Position numbers and translations under genes: made by a program. Below, in pieces: positions 25,952 through 35,276 of a stretch of 64,000 nt of DNA. The notes under the pieces were generated by a model. The model was given only the letters and a program-made list of their open reading frames with translations, was not told the origin of the DNA and made no database searches. The DNA is from Lysinibacillus_B sp031181585 (GTDB taxonomy: Bacteria > Bacillota > Bacilli > Bacillales_A > Planococcaceae): assembly GCF_047301505.1 (NCBI RefSeq), contig NZ_CP154840.1, forward strand, positions 4,340,001 through 4,404,000. Direction: 5' to 3'. The first letter of the stretch is position 1. Each line of letters starts with the position of its first letter.

Positions 25952-27379
25952 TTAAAATACTGTTTTCATCGTAATAAATTTTAGATGTGTCATCTCTTCC
26001 AGCGCATATTTAATACCCTCTTTTCCATAACCGCTCATCTTCACGCCCCCATACGGCATATGATCAACACGGAACGTAGGGATATCATTAATAATAACAG
26101 CACCTGCCTCCAGCTCATCCGCTGCCCGCATTGCATCGGTTAAAACATTTGTATAAATTCCCACATTCAACCCAAGCTCCGTATCATTTGCAAGAGCAAT
26201 AGCTTCATCTAACGTTTCATATGGAACAATAGAAACAATTGGAGCAAATGTTTCCTCACATACGATTTTCATATCTGCAGTCACATTTGTCATAACGGTT
26301 GGTGACAATGTACGTTCGGTAAACTCTGCACCCGCAGCTACCACAGCCCCTTTTGCCTTCGCATCCTCAATCCATGATTTAATACGTTCGACTTCATCAG
26401 GGTGGATCATGGCACTGACATCTGTATCCCTATTCATCGGGTCACCTACACGAAGCTTTTTCGTTTCAGCTACAAATTTTTCAACGAATTCCTCATAGAT
26501 CGATTTGTGTACATAAATACGCTGCAAGGAAATACATACTTGCCCGGCGAAATTGAATGCACCCCCTACTGCACGGGAGACCATTTTTTCGATTGGTGTA
26601 GAAGGCTCGACAATCACAGCTGCATTCGACCCAAGCTCAAGTGTAATTTTTCGGAGACCGACCTTTTCCTTCATTTTCAAGCCGACTGCACCACTTCCCG
26701 TAAATGTGACTTTCCTTATAAGTGAATGTGTCACCAAAATATCGCCTAACTCTCCTCCTGAGCCAGTTACAATCTGCAGGCATCCATCCGGAAGCCCAGC
26801 TTCCTTAAAAATTTCCGCCATTACAAGGGAGCTGAGCGGCGTCTGTGTAGCAGGCTTTAAAACTACTGTATTTCCTGCTGCCACAGCAGGCCCTATTTTA
26901 TGGGCAACGAGATTAAACGGAAAATTAAATGGCGTGATAGCACTAATGACGCCAAGTGGTACGCGCTTTGTATAGCCAAGACGGTCTGTCACACCCGGCG
27001 CAGCATCCATCGGTACCGTTTCACCTGTTGATTGCTTTGTCGCCTCCGCCGAGAATTGATATGTGGCAATTGTCCGATCTATTTCAACTAGACCTGCTGA
27101 TATTGGTTTTGCTGCTTCCCTTGCTAAAATTTCTGCCAGCTCTTGTTTACGTTCACGCATAATATTAACAACATTATATAAAATTTCTGCACGCTCATAT
27201 GCTGTCGTTTTTTTGAAAGATTGGAATGCCTGATGTGCTCCTTCAATGGCACGTTCCACGTCCTGTACACTTGCCTTCGCTACCTTTGCGATTACTTCTC
27301 CACTATAAGGTGATGCCAAATCATACGTTCTGTCTACCGCTTCCCACTGTCCATTAATCCATAGCTTTGTCTCCTGCAT
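25952..27379 (-). CDS. NAD(P)-dependent aldehyde dehydrogenase
   Basis: Oxidises an aldehyde to the acid. The 475-residue ALDH has the Rossmann motif (ITPFNFPFNLVAHKIGPA), VTFTGSGAVG, the general-base segment ITLELGSNAAVIV and the catalytic cysteine in FAGQVCISLQR near residue 285. The substrate is not clear; it differs from the second ALDH at 28.8 kb. ATG 27379 follows GGAGG; an upstream GTG overlaps that site. It lies 14 bases after the DUF4003 gene and is likely co-transcribed. Confidence 0.9.
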   Translation of the reverse strand: MQETKLWINGQWEAVDRTYDLASPYSGEVIAKVAKASVQDVERAIEGAHQAFQSFKKTTAYERAEILYNVVNIMRERKQELAEILAREAAKPISAGLVEIDRTIATYQFSAEATKQSTGETVPMDAAPGVTDRLGYTKRVPLGVISAITPFNFPFNLVAHKIGPAVAAGNTVVLKPATQTPLSSLVMAEIFKEAGLPDGCLQIVTGSGGELGDILVTHSLIRKVTFTGSGAVGLKMKEKVGLRKITLELGSNAAVIVEPSTPIEKMVSRAVGGAFNFAGQVCISLQRIYVHKSIYEEFVEKFVAETKKLRVGDPMNRDTDVSAMIHPDEVERIKSWIEDAKAKGAVVAAGAEFTERTLSPTVMTNVTADMKIVCEETFAPIVSIVPYETLDEAIALANDTELGLNVGIYTNVLTDAMRAADELEAGAVIINDIPTFRVDHMPYGGVKMSGYGKEGIKYALEEMTHLKFITMKTVF

Positions 27380-27393
27380 AAAAAGCACCTCCG

Positions 27394-28374
27394 TTAAAAA
27401 TTTAAATCGATATCTAATAAGCCCGATAGGCCATCTGCAACACCTGTTGGTAAATAAAGAAAGAAATCACCTAGGCCAATTACTTCCTGCCAAATGGCAA
27501 AGCGAGGCGGATCAATTACTTCCTGTACGTCCCCATAATCCCTCACTAGCTTTTGAATAGCAATAATTAACGCCAGCTCCTTCACCGCTTTCAGAGCTTT
27601 TGTTTTCCGCAGCTGCCCCTCAAGTATGACTATCTCTTCGACAACCTGTACGTCTGCTGCAGCCAGCGCAAGGATGCCGATAAACGGATAATGAAGTCTC
27701 TTTATATGTATACCCTTATTTTCTAGTTCTATTTTAAGCTGCGTCACATAGTCAGCAAGCTCTTTATGAAAGTGCGCATCATATAAAGTTAAAATCTGCG
27801 TGAGCGTTTGGAGTGAGTCCCCAGCCTTAAACCCACTTGTACGCAGTGCACTAAAATAGTCATGCATCGTCTGGGCACGTAGAACAATACTGTCATCTTC
27901 TGCAGCCGTTACAAGAACAGCAAGCGGAAAATCACTCTTCCTCGTCAAAATAGGATGATGTTTGTTCATTTCGTCATATAGCCTTTTCGCCCGGTCAGCA
28001 TGTGCTTTATCTTTCACAAAGAAGGAGCTGATCACCCTATATGGGGACCTTACAAAACCACGCTCTCCAAGCAGTGTATCTCTCTCTTCTACCACCTTGG
28101 TATTTTCCTCCATGTTTCCCTGCAATACTAAATTGGCCGCTACTTTATAAAGTAACCCCATATTGTTGCTGCACGGACGAAAGACGCGAAATTTTGGTTC
28201 TCCAGAAGTCATTTTATCCATAACGGTCTGATGTTCTACCCCGCTATACGTTCGGCCGGCATACGTATATTGAGCAGCTAGAGAAGCCACGATTCTTAAG
28301 TCGGGATGTCCCCCTGTATAATTGAATACTTTCGTATAGTTCTGCTCCAGCATTTGTATGAACTGTGTAGGCAT
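27394..28374 (-). CDS. DUF4003 family protein
   Basis: Protein of 326 residues, soluble, mostly helical, matching the DUF4003 family of Bacillota in length and in the segment with SEWR-like PCSNNMGLLYKVAANLVLQG. Function unknown. ATG 28374 with GAGGAG upstream is preferred to the GTG three codons earlier. Directly upstream of an aldehyde dehydrogenase gene, so a linked role is possible but not shown. Confidence 0.78.
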   Translation of the reverse strand: MPTQFIQMLEQNYTKVFNYTGGHPDLRIVASLAAQYTYAGRTYSGVEHQTVMDKMTSGEPKFRVFRPCSNNMGLLYKVAANLVLQGNMEENTKVVEERDTLLGERGFVRSPYRVISSFFVKDKAHADRAKRLYDEMNKHHPILTRKSDFPLAVLVTAAEDDSIVLRAQTMHDYFSALRTSGFKAGDSLQTLTQILTLYDAHFHKELADYVTQLKIELENKGIHIKRLHYPFIGILALAAADVQVVEEIVILEGQLRKTKALKAVKELALIIAIQKLVRDYGDVQEVIDPPRFAIWQEVIGLGDFFLYLPTGVADGLSGLLDIDLNF

Positions 28375-28423
28375 TTTCTTCACTCCTCGACCCTATTGTA
28401 CGCCTTTTTCTTTTTCTAGTAAT

Positions 28424-28457
28424 AAAAAAAACTTTGCGCCAAAAATGGCGCAAAGTC
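28424..28457 (-). terminator. Terminator after the DUF779 gene
   Basis: Minus strand ACTTTGCGCC, loop ATTTTT, GGCGCAAAGT then TTTTTTTATT; perfect 10-base stem. Confidence 0.92.
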
Positions 28458-28460
28458 TAA

Positions 28461-28817
28461 TTAGCTTGAAAGCTCTTTTAATTCTGCTGGAGTAAAAGCA
28501 CGCGACCTTGTCAGGAAACGCTTTCCTTCCACTCCTTCTAACGAAAACATACCGCCTCGCCCTTCTACTACATCAATAATGAGCTGTGTATGCTTCCAAT
28601 AATCGAATTGGTTCTTATGCATATAGAAAGGGGTTCCGCCAATTTCACCAAGCAGAACATCCTGGCTGCCAAGAATTAAGTCGCCTTCTGGATAGCACAT
28701 CGGGGAGGAACCGTCACAGCATCCCCCTGATTGATGGAACATAATAGGTCCATGACGTTCCCTTAACAGATCAATTAGCTCAAGTGCAGCGTCCGTTGCA
28801 ATGACTCGCTCCGTCAC
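28461..28817 (-). CDS. DUF779 domain protein
   Basis: Protein of 118 residues of the DUF779 family, which is often next to acetaldehyde dehydrogenase genes. It has a cysteine-rich segment SGGCCDGSSPMCYPEG near residue 31, suggesting metal binding or redox. GTG start after GGGGAGG. It is 18 bases downstream of the ALDH gene and ends at a strong terminator, so the two form an operon. Biochemical role not established. Confidence 0.85.
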   Translation of the reverse strand: MTERVIATDAALELIDLLRERHGPIMFHQSGGCCDGSSPMCYPEGDLILGSQDVLLGEIGGTPFYMHKNQFDYWKHTQLIIDVVEGRGGMFSLEGVEGKRFLTRSRAFTPAELKELSS

Positions 28818-28835
28818 ACACGCACCTCCCCTCTT

Positions 28836-30356
28836 TTAGAAGAATCCTAATTTATTCGGGTTGTAGCTTACAAGCAAGTTTTTCGTTTGTTGGTAGTGGC
28901 TCAGCATCATTTTGTGATTTTCACGTCCAACACCAGACATTTTATATCCACCGAATGCAGCATGGGCTGGGTATTGGTGATAGCAGTTCGTCCAGACACG
29001 CCCCGCTTGAATTTCACGGCCAAAACGATAAGCTGTATTCATATCACGTGTCCAAATCCCTGAGCCTAGACCGTATAATGTATCGTTTGCAATCTCAAGT
29101 GCCTCTTCCTGCGTTTTGAATGTCGTAACCGATACGACGGGACCGAAAATTTCCTCCTGGAAGATTCTCATTTTATTATTCCCTTTAAATACTGTCGGTT
29201 TAATATAATAGCCGCCTGCCAAATCTCCCTCCAGGCTGTTTCTCTCGCCTCCAATTAGGCATTCTGCGCCTTCCTGCTTGCCGATATCCAAATAAGAAAG
29301 AATTTTCTCCATCTGTTCACTCGAAGCCTGAGCACCCATCATTGTACTCGGATCAAGCGGATTACCCGTCTGAATTTCTTCAACACGCTTTAGTACCCGC
29401 TCCATAAATTTTTCATAGATCGATTCCTGAATCAGTGCACGGGACGGACAAGTACATACTTCCCCTTGGTTAAGCGCAAATAATACAAAGCCTTCTACAG
29501 CCTTATCTAAAAAGTCATCATCTTGCGCCATAATATCTTCAAAGAAAATATTTGGCGACTTCCCTCCCAGTTCAAGTGTAACCGGGATGAGATTTTGCGA
29601 TGCATATTGCATAATTAAGCGACCAGTTGTCGTCTCTCCCGTAAAGGCAATTTTGCCGATTCGAGGGTTTTGTGCCAATGGTTTTCCTGCTTCTAATCCA
29701 AAGCCATTGACAATATTAATGACCCCAGGAGGCAATAAATCTTCAATTAATTCCATCAAGACCATGATGGATACCGGCGTTTGTTCTGCTGGCTTCAGTA
29801 CAACGCAGTTTCCTGCTGCAAGTGCTGGAGCAAGCTTCCACACCGCCATTAATAGAGGGAAGTTCCAAGGAATAATTTGCCCCACTACCCCAATTGGTTC
29901 ATGGAAATGGTAGGCAACTGTATCGTTATCAATTTGGCTGAGTGTGCCTTCCTGGGCACGGATAGCACCTGCAAAGTAGCGGAAATGATCGATTGCTAAA
30001 GGCAGGTCAGCATTCAGTGTTTCACGGACTGCTTTCCCATTATCCCATGTCTCTGCCACTGCCAGCATTTCGAGGTTTTGTTCGATCCGGTCAGCAATTT
30101 TCAATAAAATGTTACTGCGCTCTGTCGCCGATGTTTTTCCCCATGCTTCTCTTGCTTCATGGGCTGCATCCAGTGCCAATTCAATATCTTCTTCCGTCGA
30201 GCGGGCTGCCTGTGTGAAGACCTTCCCCGTCACCGGTGTGACATTGTCAAAGTACTGGCCTTTCACTGGTGGTGTCCATTTACCACCGATGTAATTATCA
30301 TAGCGCTCCTTGAAATTCACTAATGCTCCATCTGTGTTCGGAAATGCATAAACCAT
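28836..30356 (-). CDS. Acetaldehyde/short-chain aldehyde dehydrogenase (AcoD/ExaC type)
   Basis: NAD-dependent ALDH of 506 residues. Motifs: IIPWNFPLLMAVWKLAPALAAGN, the base segment VTLELGGKSPNIFF, and the catalytic cysteine in NQGEVCTCPSR near residue 301. It resembles acetaldehyde dehydrogenases (AldA/ExaC/AcoD). The DUF779 partner downstream supports that group. ATG follows GGGGAGAG. Role: detoxification or use of acetaldehyde. Confidence 0.93.
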   Translation of the reverse strand: MVYAFPNTDGALVNFKERYDNYIGGKWTPPVKGQYFDNVTPVTGKVFTQAARSTEEDIELALDAAHEAREAWGKTSATERSNILLKIADRIEQNLEMLAVAETWDNGKAVRETLNADLPLAIDHFRYFAGAIRAQEGTLSQIDNDTVAYHFHEPIGVVGQIIPWNFPLLMAVWKLAPALAAGNCVVLKPAEQTPVSIMVLMELIEDLLPPGVINIVNGFGLEAGKPLAQNPRIGKIAFTGETTTGRLIMQYASQNLIPVTLELGGKSPNIFFEDIMAQDDDFLDKAVEGFVLFALNQGEVCTCPSRALIQESIYEKFMERVLKRVEEIQTGNPLDPSTMMGAQASSEQMEKILSYLDIGKQEGAECLIGGERNSLEGDLAGGYYIKPTVFKGNNKMRIFQEEIFGPVVSVTTFKTQEEALEIANDTLYGLGSGIWTRDMNTAYRFGREIQAGRVWTNCYHQYPAHAAFGGYKMSGVGRENHKMMLSHYQQTKNLLVSYNPNKLGFF

Positions 30357-30623
30357 TGAAAACTCTCCCCTTTGCCGAAAATTATTCTTTGAATACCTCT
30401 ATGTCGTTTGTATGCTCATGCTTGTCAATACTATGTAACTACAAAAGGTATCTCTATTTACTATATTGTCAGAAAGAGGTGATGAATTCAATTTAAAAGC
30501 ATCAATTTTCTAAATTTACTGATAATGTTATTGTGGTATATTTTTAGGAAGATAAATGCTCTCAATACATAAAAAAGTTCTCATATTGTATACTGAAACT
30601 ATTCTGATAATAGGTGGAAAAAT

Positions 30624-31322
30624 ATGCGTATTAATAAATTTTTAGCAGAAACGGGTATCGTCTCGCGCCGCGGAGCCGATAAGTGGATTGAAGAAGGCCG
30701 TGTAACAATCAATGGTGAAACAGCGACAGTAGGCAGTAAGGTGGAAGACGGCGATGCGGTATATGTGGACGGCAAACCTGTCCAGAGAGAAGAACAGCTT
30801 GTTTATATTGCCTTAAACAAGCCAGTTGGCATTACAAGTACAACTGAAAAACATGTTAAAGGAAATGTTGTGGATTTTGTTAACCATCCTCTTCGTATCT
30901 TCCATATCGGTCGTCTCGATAAGGAATCAGAGGGCCTGCTTCTTTTGACGAATGACGGGGATATCGTCAATGAAATTCTACGGGCTGAAAATCATCATGA
31001 AAAGGAATATGTTGTCCAAGTGGACAAGCCGATTACAGATCAGTTCATCGAAAGAATGGCGAGCGGAGTAGAGATTTTAGATACAAAGACACTTCCTTGT
31101 AAAGTAGAGAAAATATCAAGCCATGTATTTAAAATCATTTTAGAACAGGGGTTAAACCGGCAAATCCGCCGCATGTGTTCAGCGCTTGGCTATTCGGTTA
31201 GACGCCTGCAACGCATCCGTATCATGAACATTCATCTAGGTAACCTAAAGGTTGGACAATGGCGTGACCTAACTGATAAGGAGCGGACAGAGCTATTTAA
31301 ACTACTGAACTATAAGCAATAA
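30624..31322 (+). CDS. rluF: 23S rRNA pseudouridine synthase RluF
   Basis: S4-domain pseudouridine synthase of the RsuA/RluB/E/F group. The 232 residues have an N-terminal S4 domain (MRINKFLAETGIVSRRGADKWIEEG), the catalytic aspartate in IGRLDKESEGLLLLTND near residue 97 and NRQIRRMCSALGYSVRRLQRIRI near residue 178. This long GNVVDFVNHPLRIFHIGR spacing is RluF-like, whose target in E. coli is U2604. A sister RluB/E role is possible. ATG follows AGGTGG. Confidence 0.88.
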   Translation: MRINKFLAETGIVSRRGADKWIEEGRVTINGETATVGSKVEDGDAVYVDGKPVQREEQLVYIALNKPVGITSTTEKHVKGNVVDFVNHPLRIFHIGRLDKESEGLLLLTNDGDIVNEILRAENHHEKEYVVQVDKPITDQFIERMASGVEILDTKTLPCKVEKISSHVFKIILEQGLNRQIRRMCSALGYSVRRLQRIRIMNIHLGNLKVGQWRDLTDKERTELFKLLNYKQ

Positions 31323-31350
31323 TTTACGTAGCAAAGGGGGAGGGTTATGT

Positions 31351-32070
31351 ATGCTGACAATTCAACCAACAGAAAGGTTTGCTGGCTTTCGAATTAGCGG
31401 AGACTATTGGGACATCGATTCATTATTAACGGCTATTTACGAAGTGACAGGCGATGAAAACCGCTACTTTGACTTTCAAGGTGCCCGAAACCGTATTCTG
31501 CATGTATGTCTGGAGCTCCGTAATGCGACTAAAGGGGAGCGCAATATAGAGTTTGTGACAAATGGAATTCATAAAGGCCTTGAAAAGGAAAAGGAAATTC
31601 TTGCTCCAAAGAAAAACGTTTATTTCTCTGTGGAAGTTTTGGTGCCCGAACTTATTTTCACAGCAATAGCGCTCAATGATTTTGTCCGTCTCCATCAGGA
31701 AATGATTAACCCGTCGATATGGAATATCCATGTCGCTACGGTCCGCAAATTTCAAGCAACAGTGGCCGCCACTTTGGAGGAATTATTGGAAGAAGAACAC
31801 TATACCGTTTTTCTTCAAATGCTGCATGCCAAGCAGCCTTTCTATTTCCGCTATGCAACTCAGTACGTAGATTTATTAAATATCGAGTACCTTCATTTAT
31901 CTGTTGAGGAGCGGAAAAGTCATATGTCCGCTTATGCTTTGAGGCTATTACGGGAGGATGATAGTTACATAGCATTGAAGGAACAGCTTATGACCACAGC
32001 AAGCTTTACAAAACATGCTGTCCACGAACTCAATCTAGCTGTCAAATATCCAGAAACGATCCTTTGGTAA
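31351..32070 (+). CDS. Uncharacterised protein (DUF6904-like)
   Basis: Soluble protein of 239 residues with the opening LTIQPTERFAGFRISGDYWDIDSL and the segment RNRILHVCLELRNATKGERNIEF; these resemble the DUF6904 family of Bacillota as I recall it, but I cannot run a search. No catalytic motif is clear. It begins 28 bases after rluF with GGGGGAGGG upstream, so the two are probably co-transcribed. Function unknown. Confidence 0.65.
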   Translation: MLTIQPTERFAGFRISGDYWDIDSLLTAIYEVTGDENRYFDFQGARNRILHVCLELRNATKGERNIEFVTNGIHKGLEKEKEILAPKKNVYFSVEVLVPELIFTAIALNDFVRLHQEMINPSIWNIHVATVRKFQATVAATLEELLEEEHYTVFLQMLHAKQPFYFRYATQYVDLLNIEYLHLSVEERKSHMSAYALRLLREDDSYIALKEQLMTTASFTKHAVHELNLAVKYPETILW

Positions 32071-32134
32071 GAAAAGGAGAAGCGGCGAGTTATTTTTACA
32101 ACTTGAAAATCAATAGTTCAATTTTTTGAATGCA

Positions 32135-32172
32135 GCTGTCCAGAAAAGCTTACTCGCTGGACAGCCTCTTTA
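32135..32172 (+). terminator. Terminator after the DUF6904-like gene
   Basis: GCTGTCCAG, 13-base loop, CTGGACAGC then CTCTTTATTT; perfect nine-base stem. Confidence 0.75.
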
Positions 32173-32228
32173 TTTCTCATTAAAATATTTGCTACTGCCA
32201 TGCTCATACCTAAAAGATGTCAGCAAGA

Positions 32229-32255
32229 AAGCGTCTTAAAAGTACTTTTCAGACG
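32229..32255 (-). terminator. Weak terminator-like hairpin after the cupin gene
   Basis: CGTCT plus the palindrome AAAAGTACTTTT plus AGACG, then CTTTCTT on the minus strand. The T-run is interrupted. Confidence 0.35.
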
Positions 32256-32274
32256 GCTCTCAATAATTTTTTTC

Positions 32275-32772
32275 CTAATCTAATTTTTCATACGCCATTT
32301 TACGTATAATAGCCTCATGCTGCGGGTACTTCTCCAGCAACTCTGCTTGGGCGAACAATTCAAAATCCGCATAGTCAAAGCCTGGGGATACCATGCACCC
32401 TACTAGACTAAAAGAATCAGCTTCCTCGACAGAGGAGCCAAAAATCGTATGCTTCGGTACTAATATTTGCGGCGCTTCCCCGTTACCAGCATTTAAGCCT
32501 AGTTTTCTCGCCTCGTATGTTCCATCTTTATGAATCATATGGACTGTTAATGGACTTCCGCCATGATAATACCAAAGTTCATCTGATTGTAGGCGATGAA
32601 AGTGGGAGATGTCGGCAGAGCGCAGCAAAAAGTAGATGCTTGTATAACCAGGTCGATCACCCGCTGGAGTTGATACATTCGCTTCCCCTGTAAAGGTAGA
32701 TGTATAAAACCCACCTTCAGCATGTGGTTGTAAGTTTAGTTTCTGAATATAGTAATCTGCATTAAATAGCAC
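32275..32772 (-). CDS. Cupin domain protein (DUF985)
   Basis: Cupin_5/DUF985 protein of about 165 residues. The family opening YIQKLNLQPHAEGGFYTSTF and the cupin strands with SIYFLLRSADISHFHRLQSDELWYYHGG (metal-type His/Glu) are seen. The fold often binds metal or sugar-like ligands, but no activity is known here. GTG at 32772 has GGAG eight bases upstream and is preferred to the earlier GTG. Confidence 0.82.
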   Translation of the reverse strand: MLFNADYYIQKLNLQPHAEGGFYTSTFTGEANVSTPAGDRPGYTSIYFLLRSADISHFHRLQSDELWYYHGGSPLTVHMIHKDGTYEARKLGLNAGNGEAPQILVPKHTIFGSSVEEADSFSLVGCMVSPGFDYADFELFAQAELLEKYPQHEAIIRKMAYEKLD

Positions 32773-32800
32773 CTCAATCACTCCTTTCGCCTCACTATAT

Positions 32801-32836
32801 CAAAAAAGAATGAATTCCAAAAGAATTGGAATCCAT
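32801..32836 (-). terminator. Terminator after livF
   Basis: Minus strand ATGGATTCCA, loop, TGGAATTCAT then TCTTTTTTGA; 10 pairs with one G-U. Confidence 0.75.
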
Positions 32837-32846
32837 CCTCTTTCCG

Positions 32847-33554
32847 CTAAAGTCCGCCTAGGTAAGCAGCCTTTACTTCTTCACTTTCCTGCAATTCCGC
32901 AGCTGTACCTGAAAGAACAATATTACCCGTTTCAAGTACATAAGCACGGTGCGCTACAGATAATGCCATATTGGCATTTTGTTCTACTAACAATACAGTT
33001 ACGCCTTCCTTATTAACCATCTCAATAATGTTGAAGATATTTTTAACCATAAGCGGGGCAAGTCCCATGGATGGTTCATCCAGGATGATAAGCTTTGGTT
33101 TTGACATAAGTGCCCGGCCCATTGCCAGCATCTGCTGCTCACCGCCCGATAGCGTACCTGATAATTGCTTGCGGCGTTCATAGAGACGTGGGAATAATTC
33201 ATACACATGCTCCATGTCCTTTTTAATGCCATCACGGTCTTTTCGTAAATACGCTCCAAGCTCCAAATTTTCTTCTACCGTCATGTTCGCAAACACACGG
33301 CGTCCTTCCGGTACATGAGAAATACCGGCTTTTACAATTGTTTGTGCCGGTTTCCCATCGATACCGGTTCCTAAATATTCAATGGATCCTTTTTTTGGTT
33401 TTAGCAGTCCTGAAATCGTTTTTAGTAACGTGCTCTTCCCTGCACCATTTGCACCAATCAATGTAACAATTTCGCCCTCATTTACCTCTAAGGAGATGCC
33501 GCGTAGTGCTTGAATATTGCCGTAGTATACATCAATATCATTAATCTTTAGCAT
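32847..33554 (-). CDS. livF: Branched-chain amino-acid ABC transporter ATPase LivF
   Basis: Second ATPase of the Liv (HAAT) importer. The 235 residues contain Walker A GANGAGKSTLLK near residue 33, signature LSGGEQQMLAMGRAL near residue 136 and Walker B LIILDEPSMGLAP near residue 155. The ending AELQESEEVKAAYLGG is LivF-type. Overlaps livG by one base. Last gene of the operon. Confidence 0.95.
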   Translation of the reverse strand: MLKINDIDVYYGNIQALRGISLEVNEGEIVTLIGANGAGKSTLLKTISGLLKPKKGSIEYLGTGIDGKPAQTIVKAGISHVPEGRRVFANMTVEENLELGAYLRKDRDGIKKDMEHVYELFPRLYERRKQLSGTLSGGEQQMLAMGRALMSKPKLIILDEPSMGLAPLMVKNIFNIIEMVNKEGVTVLLVEQNANMALSVAHRAYVLETGNIVLSGTAAELQESEEVKAAYLGGL

Positions 33555-34330
33555 TATTCTGTAACCTCCTCACCCAAGTACGCCTCGATTACTTTTGGAT
33601 TTGAACGAATTTCTGCAGGAGATCCTTCCGCAATCAGCTGTCCATGGTCCAGCACGTAAATACGTTCACAAATCCCCATAACAAGGTGCATGTCATGTTC
33701 GATCAGTAAAATTGTCAAGTTAAATTCCTTACGTATGAAGGCAATTAGCTCCATCAAATCATGTGTTTCCTGTGGGTTCATCCCGGCTGCAGGCTCATCT
33801 AACAATAATAGCTTCGGTCCTGCTGCAAGAGCACGAGCAATTTCTAACCTTCGCTGCATTCCATATGGTAAATTTTTTGCCAGTTCATTCTTATATACGT
33901 CAAGCCCAAATATTTTTAGGAAGGCAAGTGACTCCTCTTCCATTTTTGACTCGCCCTTAAAATGACTAGGCAGACGGAAGATACTTGAGATCAGATTGTG
34001 TTTAGCTAAACCATGGTTTGCTACCTTTACATTGTCGAGAACGGACAGCTCTTTAAAAAGACGAATGTTTTGGAACGTCCGGCTAATGCCGCCTCTTGTC
34101 ACTTTATAAGGATCTAGACCGCCAATCGATTTTCCATTGAACGTAATCTTTCCCTCAGTTGGTGTATAAACGCCTGTCAGCATATTGAAGGTTGTTGTCT
34201 TCCCAGCACCATTCGGTCCAATCAGCCCGATGAGCTCCCCCTGATTCATATACATATCTACCTTTTGAACGGCCTTCAATCCGCCAAATGTAATTCCTAA
34301 ACTATCTACTTTTAAAAGAGTCTCACTCAT
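33554..34330 (-). CDS. livG: Branched-chain amino-acid ABC transporter ATPase LivG
   Basis: First ATPase of the Liv importer. The 258 residues contain Walker A GPNGAGKTTTFN near residue 38, the LivG insertion with TRGGISRTFQNIRLF, and Walker B LLLLDEPAAGMNP near residue 173. Its signature region reads NLPYGMQRRLEIARAL. Overlaps livM by 4 bases. Confidence 0.95.
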   Translation of the reverse strand: MSETLLKVDSLGITFGGLKAVQKVDMYMNQGELIGLIGPNGAGKTTTFNMLTGVYTPTEGKITFNGKSIGGLDPYKVTRGGISRTFQNIRLFKELSVLDNVKVANHGLAKHNLISSIFRLPSHFKGESKMEEESLAFLKIFGLDVYKNELAKNLPYGMQRRLEIARALAAGPKLLLLDEPAAGMNPQETHDLMELIAFIRKEFNLTILLIEHDMHLVMGICERIYVLDHGQLIAEGSPAEIRSNPKVIEAYLGEEVTE

Positions 34331-35265
34331 GCCTTAGACCCCCCTCTTTTACCAAACTTGAATAAATCCGTTACTTCTTTTGTACCAAGGAGACCAGATG
34401 GGCGGTATAGCATTACCAGGATTAATACAAGTGAATAGATGATCATCCTTGTTTCAGGGAATCCTTGGAGATAAGTTGTTACAATTGTCAGTAAAATGGC
34501 GGCAAGAACCGACCCGGAAAGGCTGCCTAGTCCACCTAGTACAACAAAGATTAAAATATCAAATGATTTTAAGAATCCAAATGTTGTTGGTTGGATAATG
34601 TAAAAGTTATGGGCATAAATAGCTCCTGCAACCCCGGCAAAAAATGAACCAATTGCAAATGCCACTACTTTATAGTAAGTCGTATTGATACCCATTGCAT
34701 CAGCAGCAATCTCATCTTCTCTAATAGAAATACACGCACGTCCATGACGGGAATTTGTAAAGTTCGAGATGATTAAGATTGTGACAACTACACCAAAGAA
34801 AGCATAGGTCCAGTTCGTTTGATGCGTAATCTGCATGCCGGCTGCACCGCCAACATATTCAATGTTTAAGAAAATGATTCGGATGATTTCTGCAAAGCCA
34901 AGTGTGGCAATCGCCAGATAATCACCCTTAAGGCGAAGTGTTGGAATCCCTACTAATAAGCCGGCTAACGCCGCCACAATGGCACCCAGTAAAATCCCTG
35001 TTACGAATGGCAGTTCCAGCTGCATTGTACAGATAGCAGAAACATAGGCTCCCACTGCCATAAAACCGGCATGACCAATGGAAAACTGGCCGGTAATACC
35101 AAGAATGATATGTAGGCTGACCGCAAGCATAATATTGATACACATTGTAATTAACATGTTTTGATAATAGAAAGTTACAATGCCATTATTAATTAGCACT
35201 TGTACGACTGCATAGATTACTAGCGCAAGAGCCATGTAGCCCCAGAAAATTTTCGATTTTTTCAT
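34327..35265 (-). CDS. livM: Branched-chain amino-acid ABC transporter permease LivM
   Basis: Permease of 312 residues with about eight to ten transmembrane segments and the family motif GRACISIREDEIAADAMGIN near residue 177, which contacts the ATPases. Forms the channel with LivH. It lies 11 bases after livH. Confidence 0.94.
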   Translation of the reverse strand: MKKSKIFWGYMALALVIYAVVQVLINNGIVTFYYQNMLITMCINIMLAVSLHIILGITGQFSIGHAGFMAVGAYVSAICTMQLELPFVTGILLGAIVAALAGLLVGIPTLRLKGDYLAIATLGFAEIIRIIFLNIEYVGGAAGMQITHQTNWTYAFFGVVVTILIISNFTNSRHGRACISIREDEIAADAMGINTTYYKVVAFAIGSFFAGVAGAIYAHNFYIIQPTTFGFLKSFDILIFVVLGGLGSLSGSVLAAILLTIVTTYLQGFPETRMIIYSLVLILVMLYRPSGLLGTKEVTDLFKFGKRGGSKA

Positions 35266-35276
35266 ACGCTCCCCAC

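Noticed and set aside
30380..30440. TTGACA upstream of the acetaldehyde dehydrogenase gene as a sigma-A promoter
   Set aside because: No acceptable -10 at 16-18 bases.
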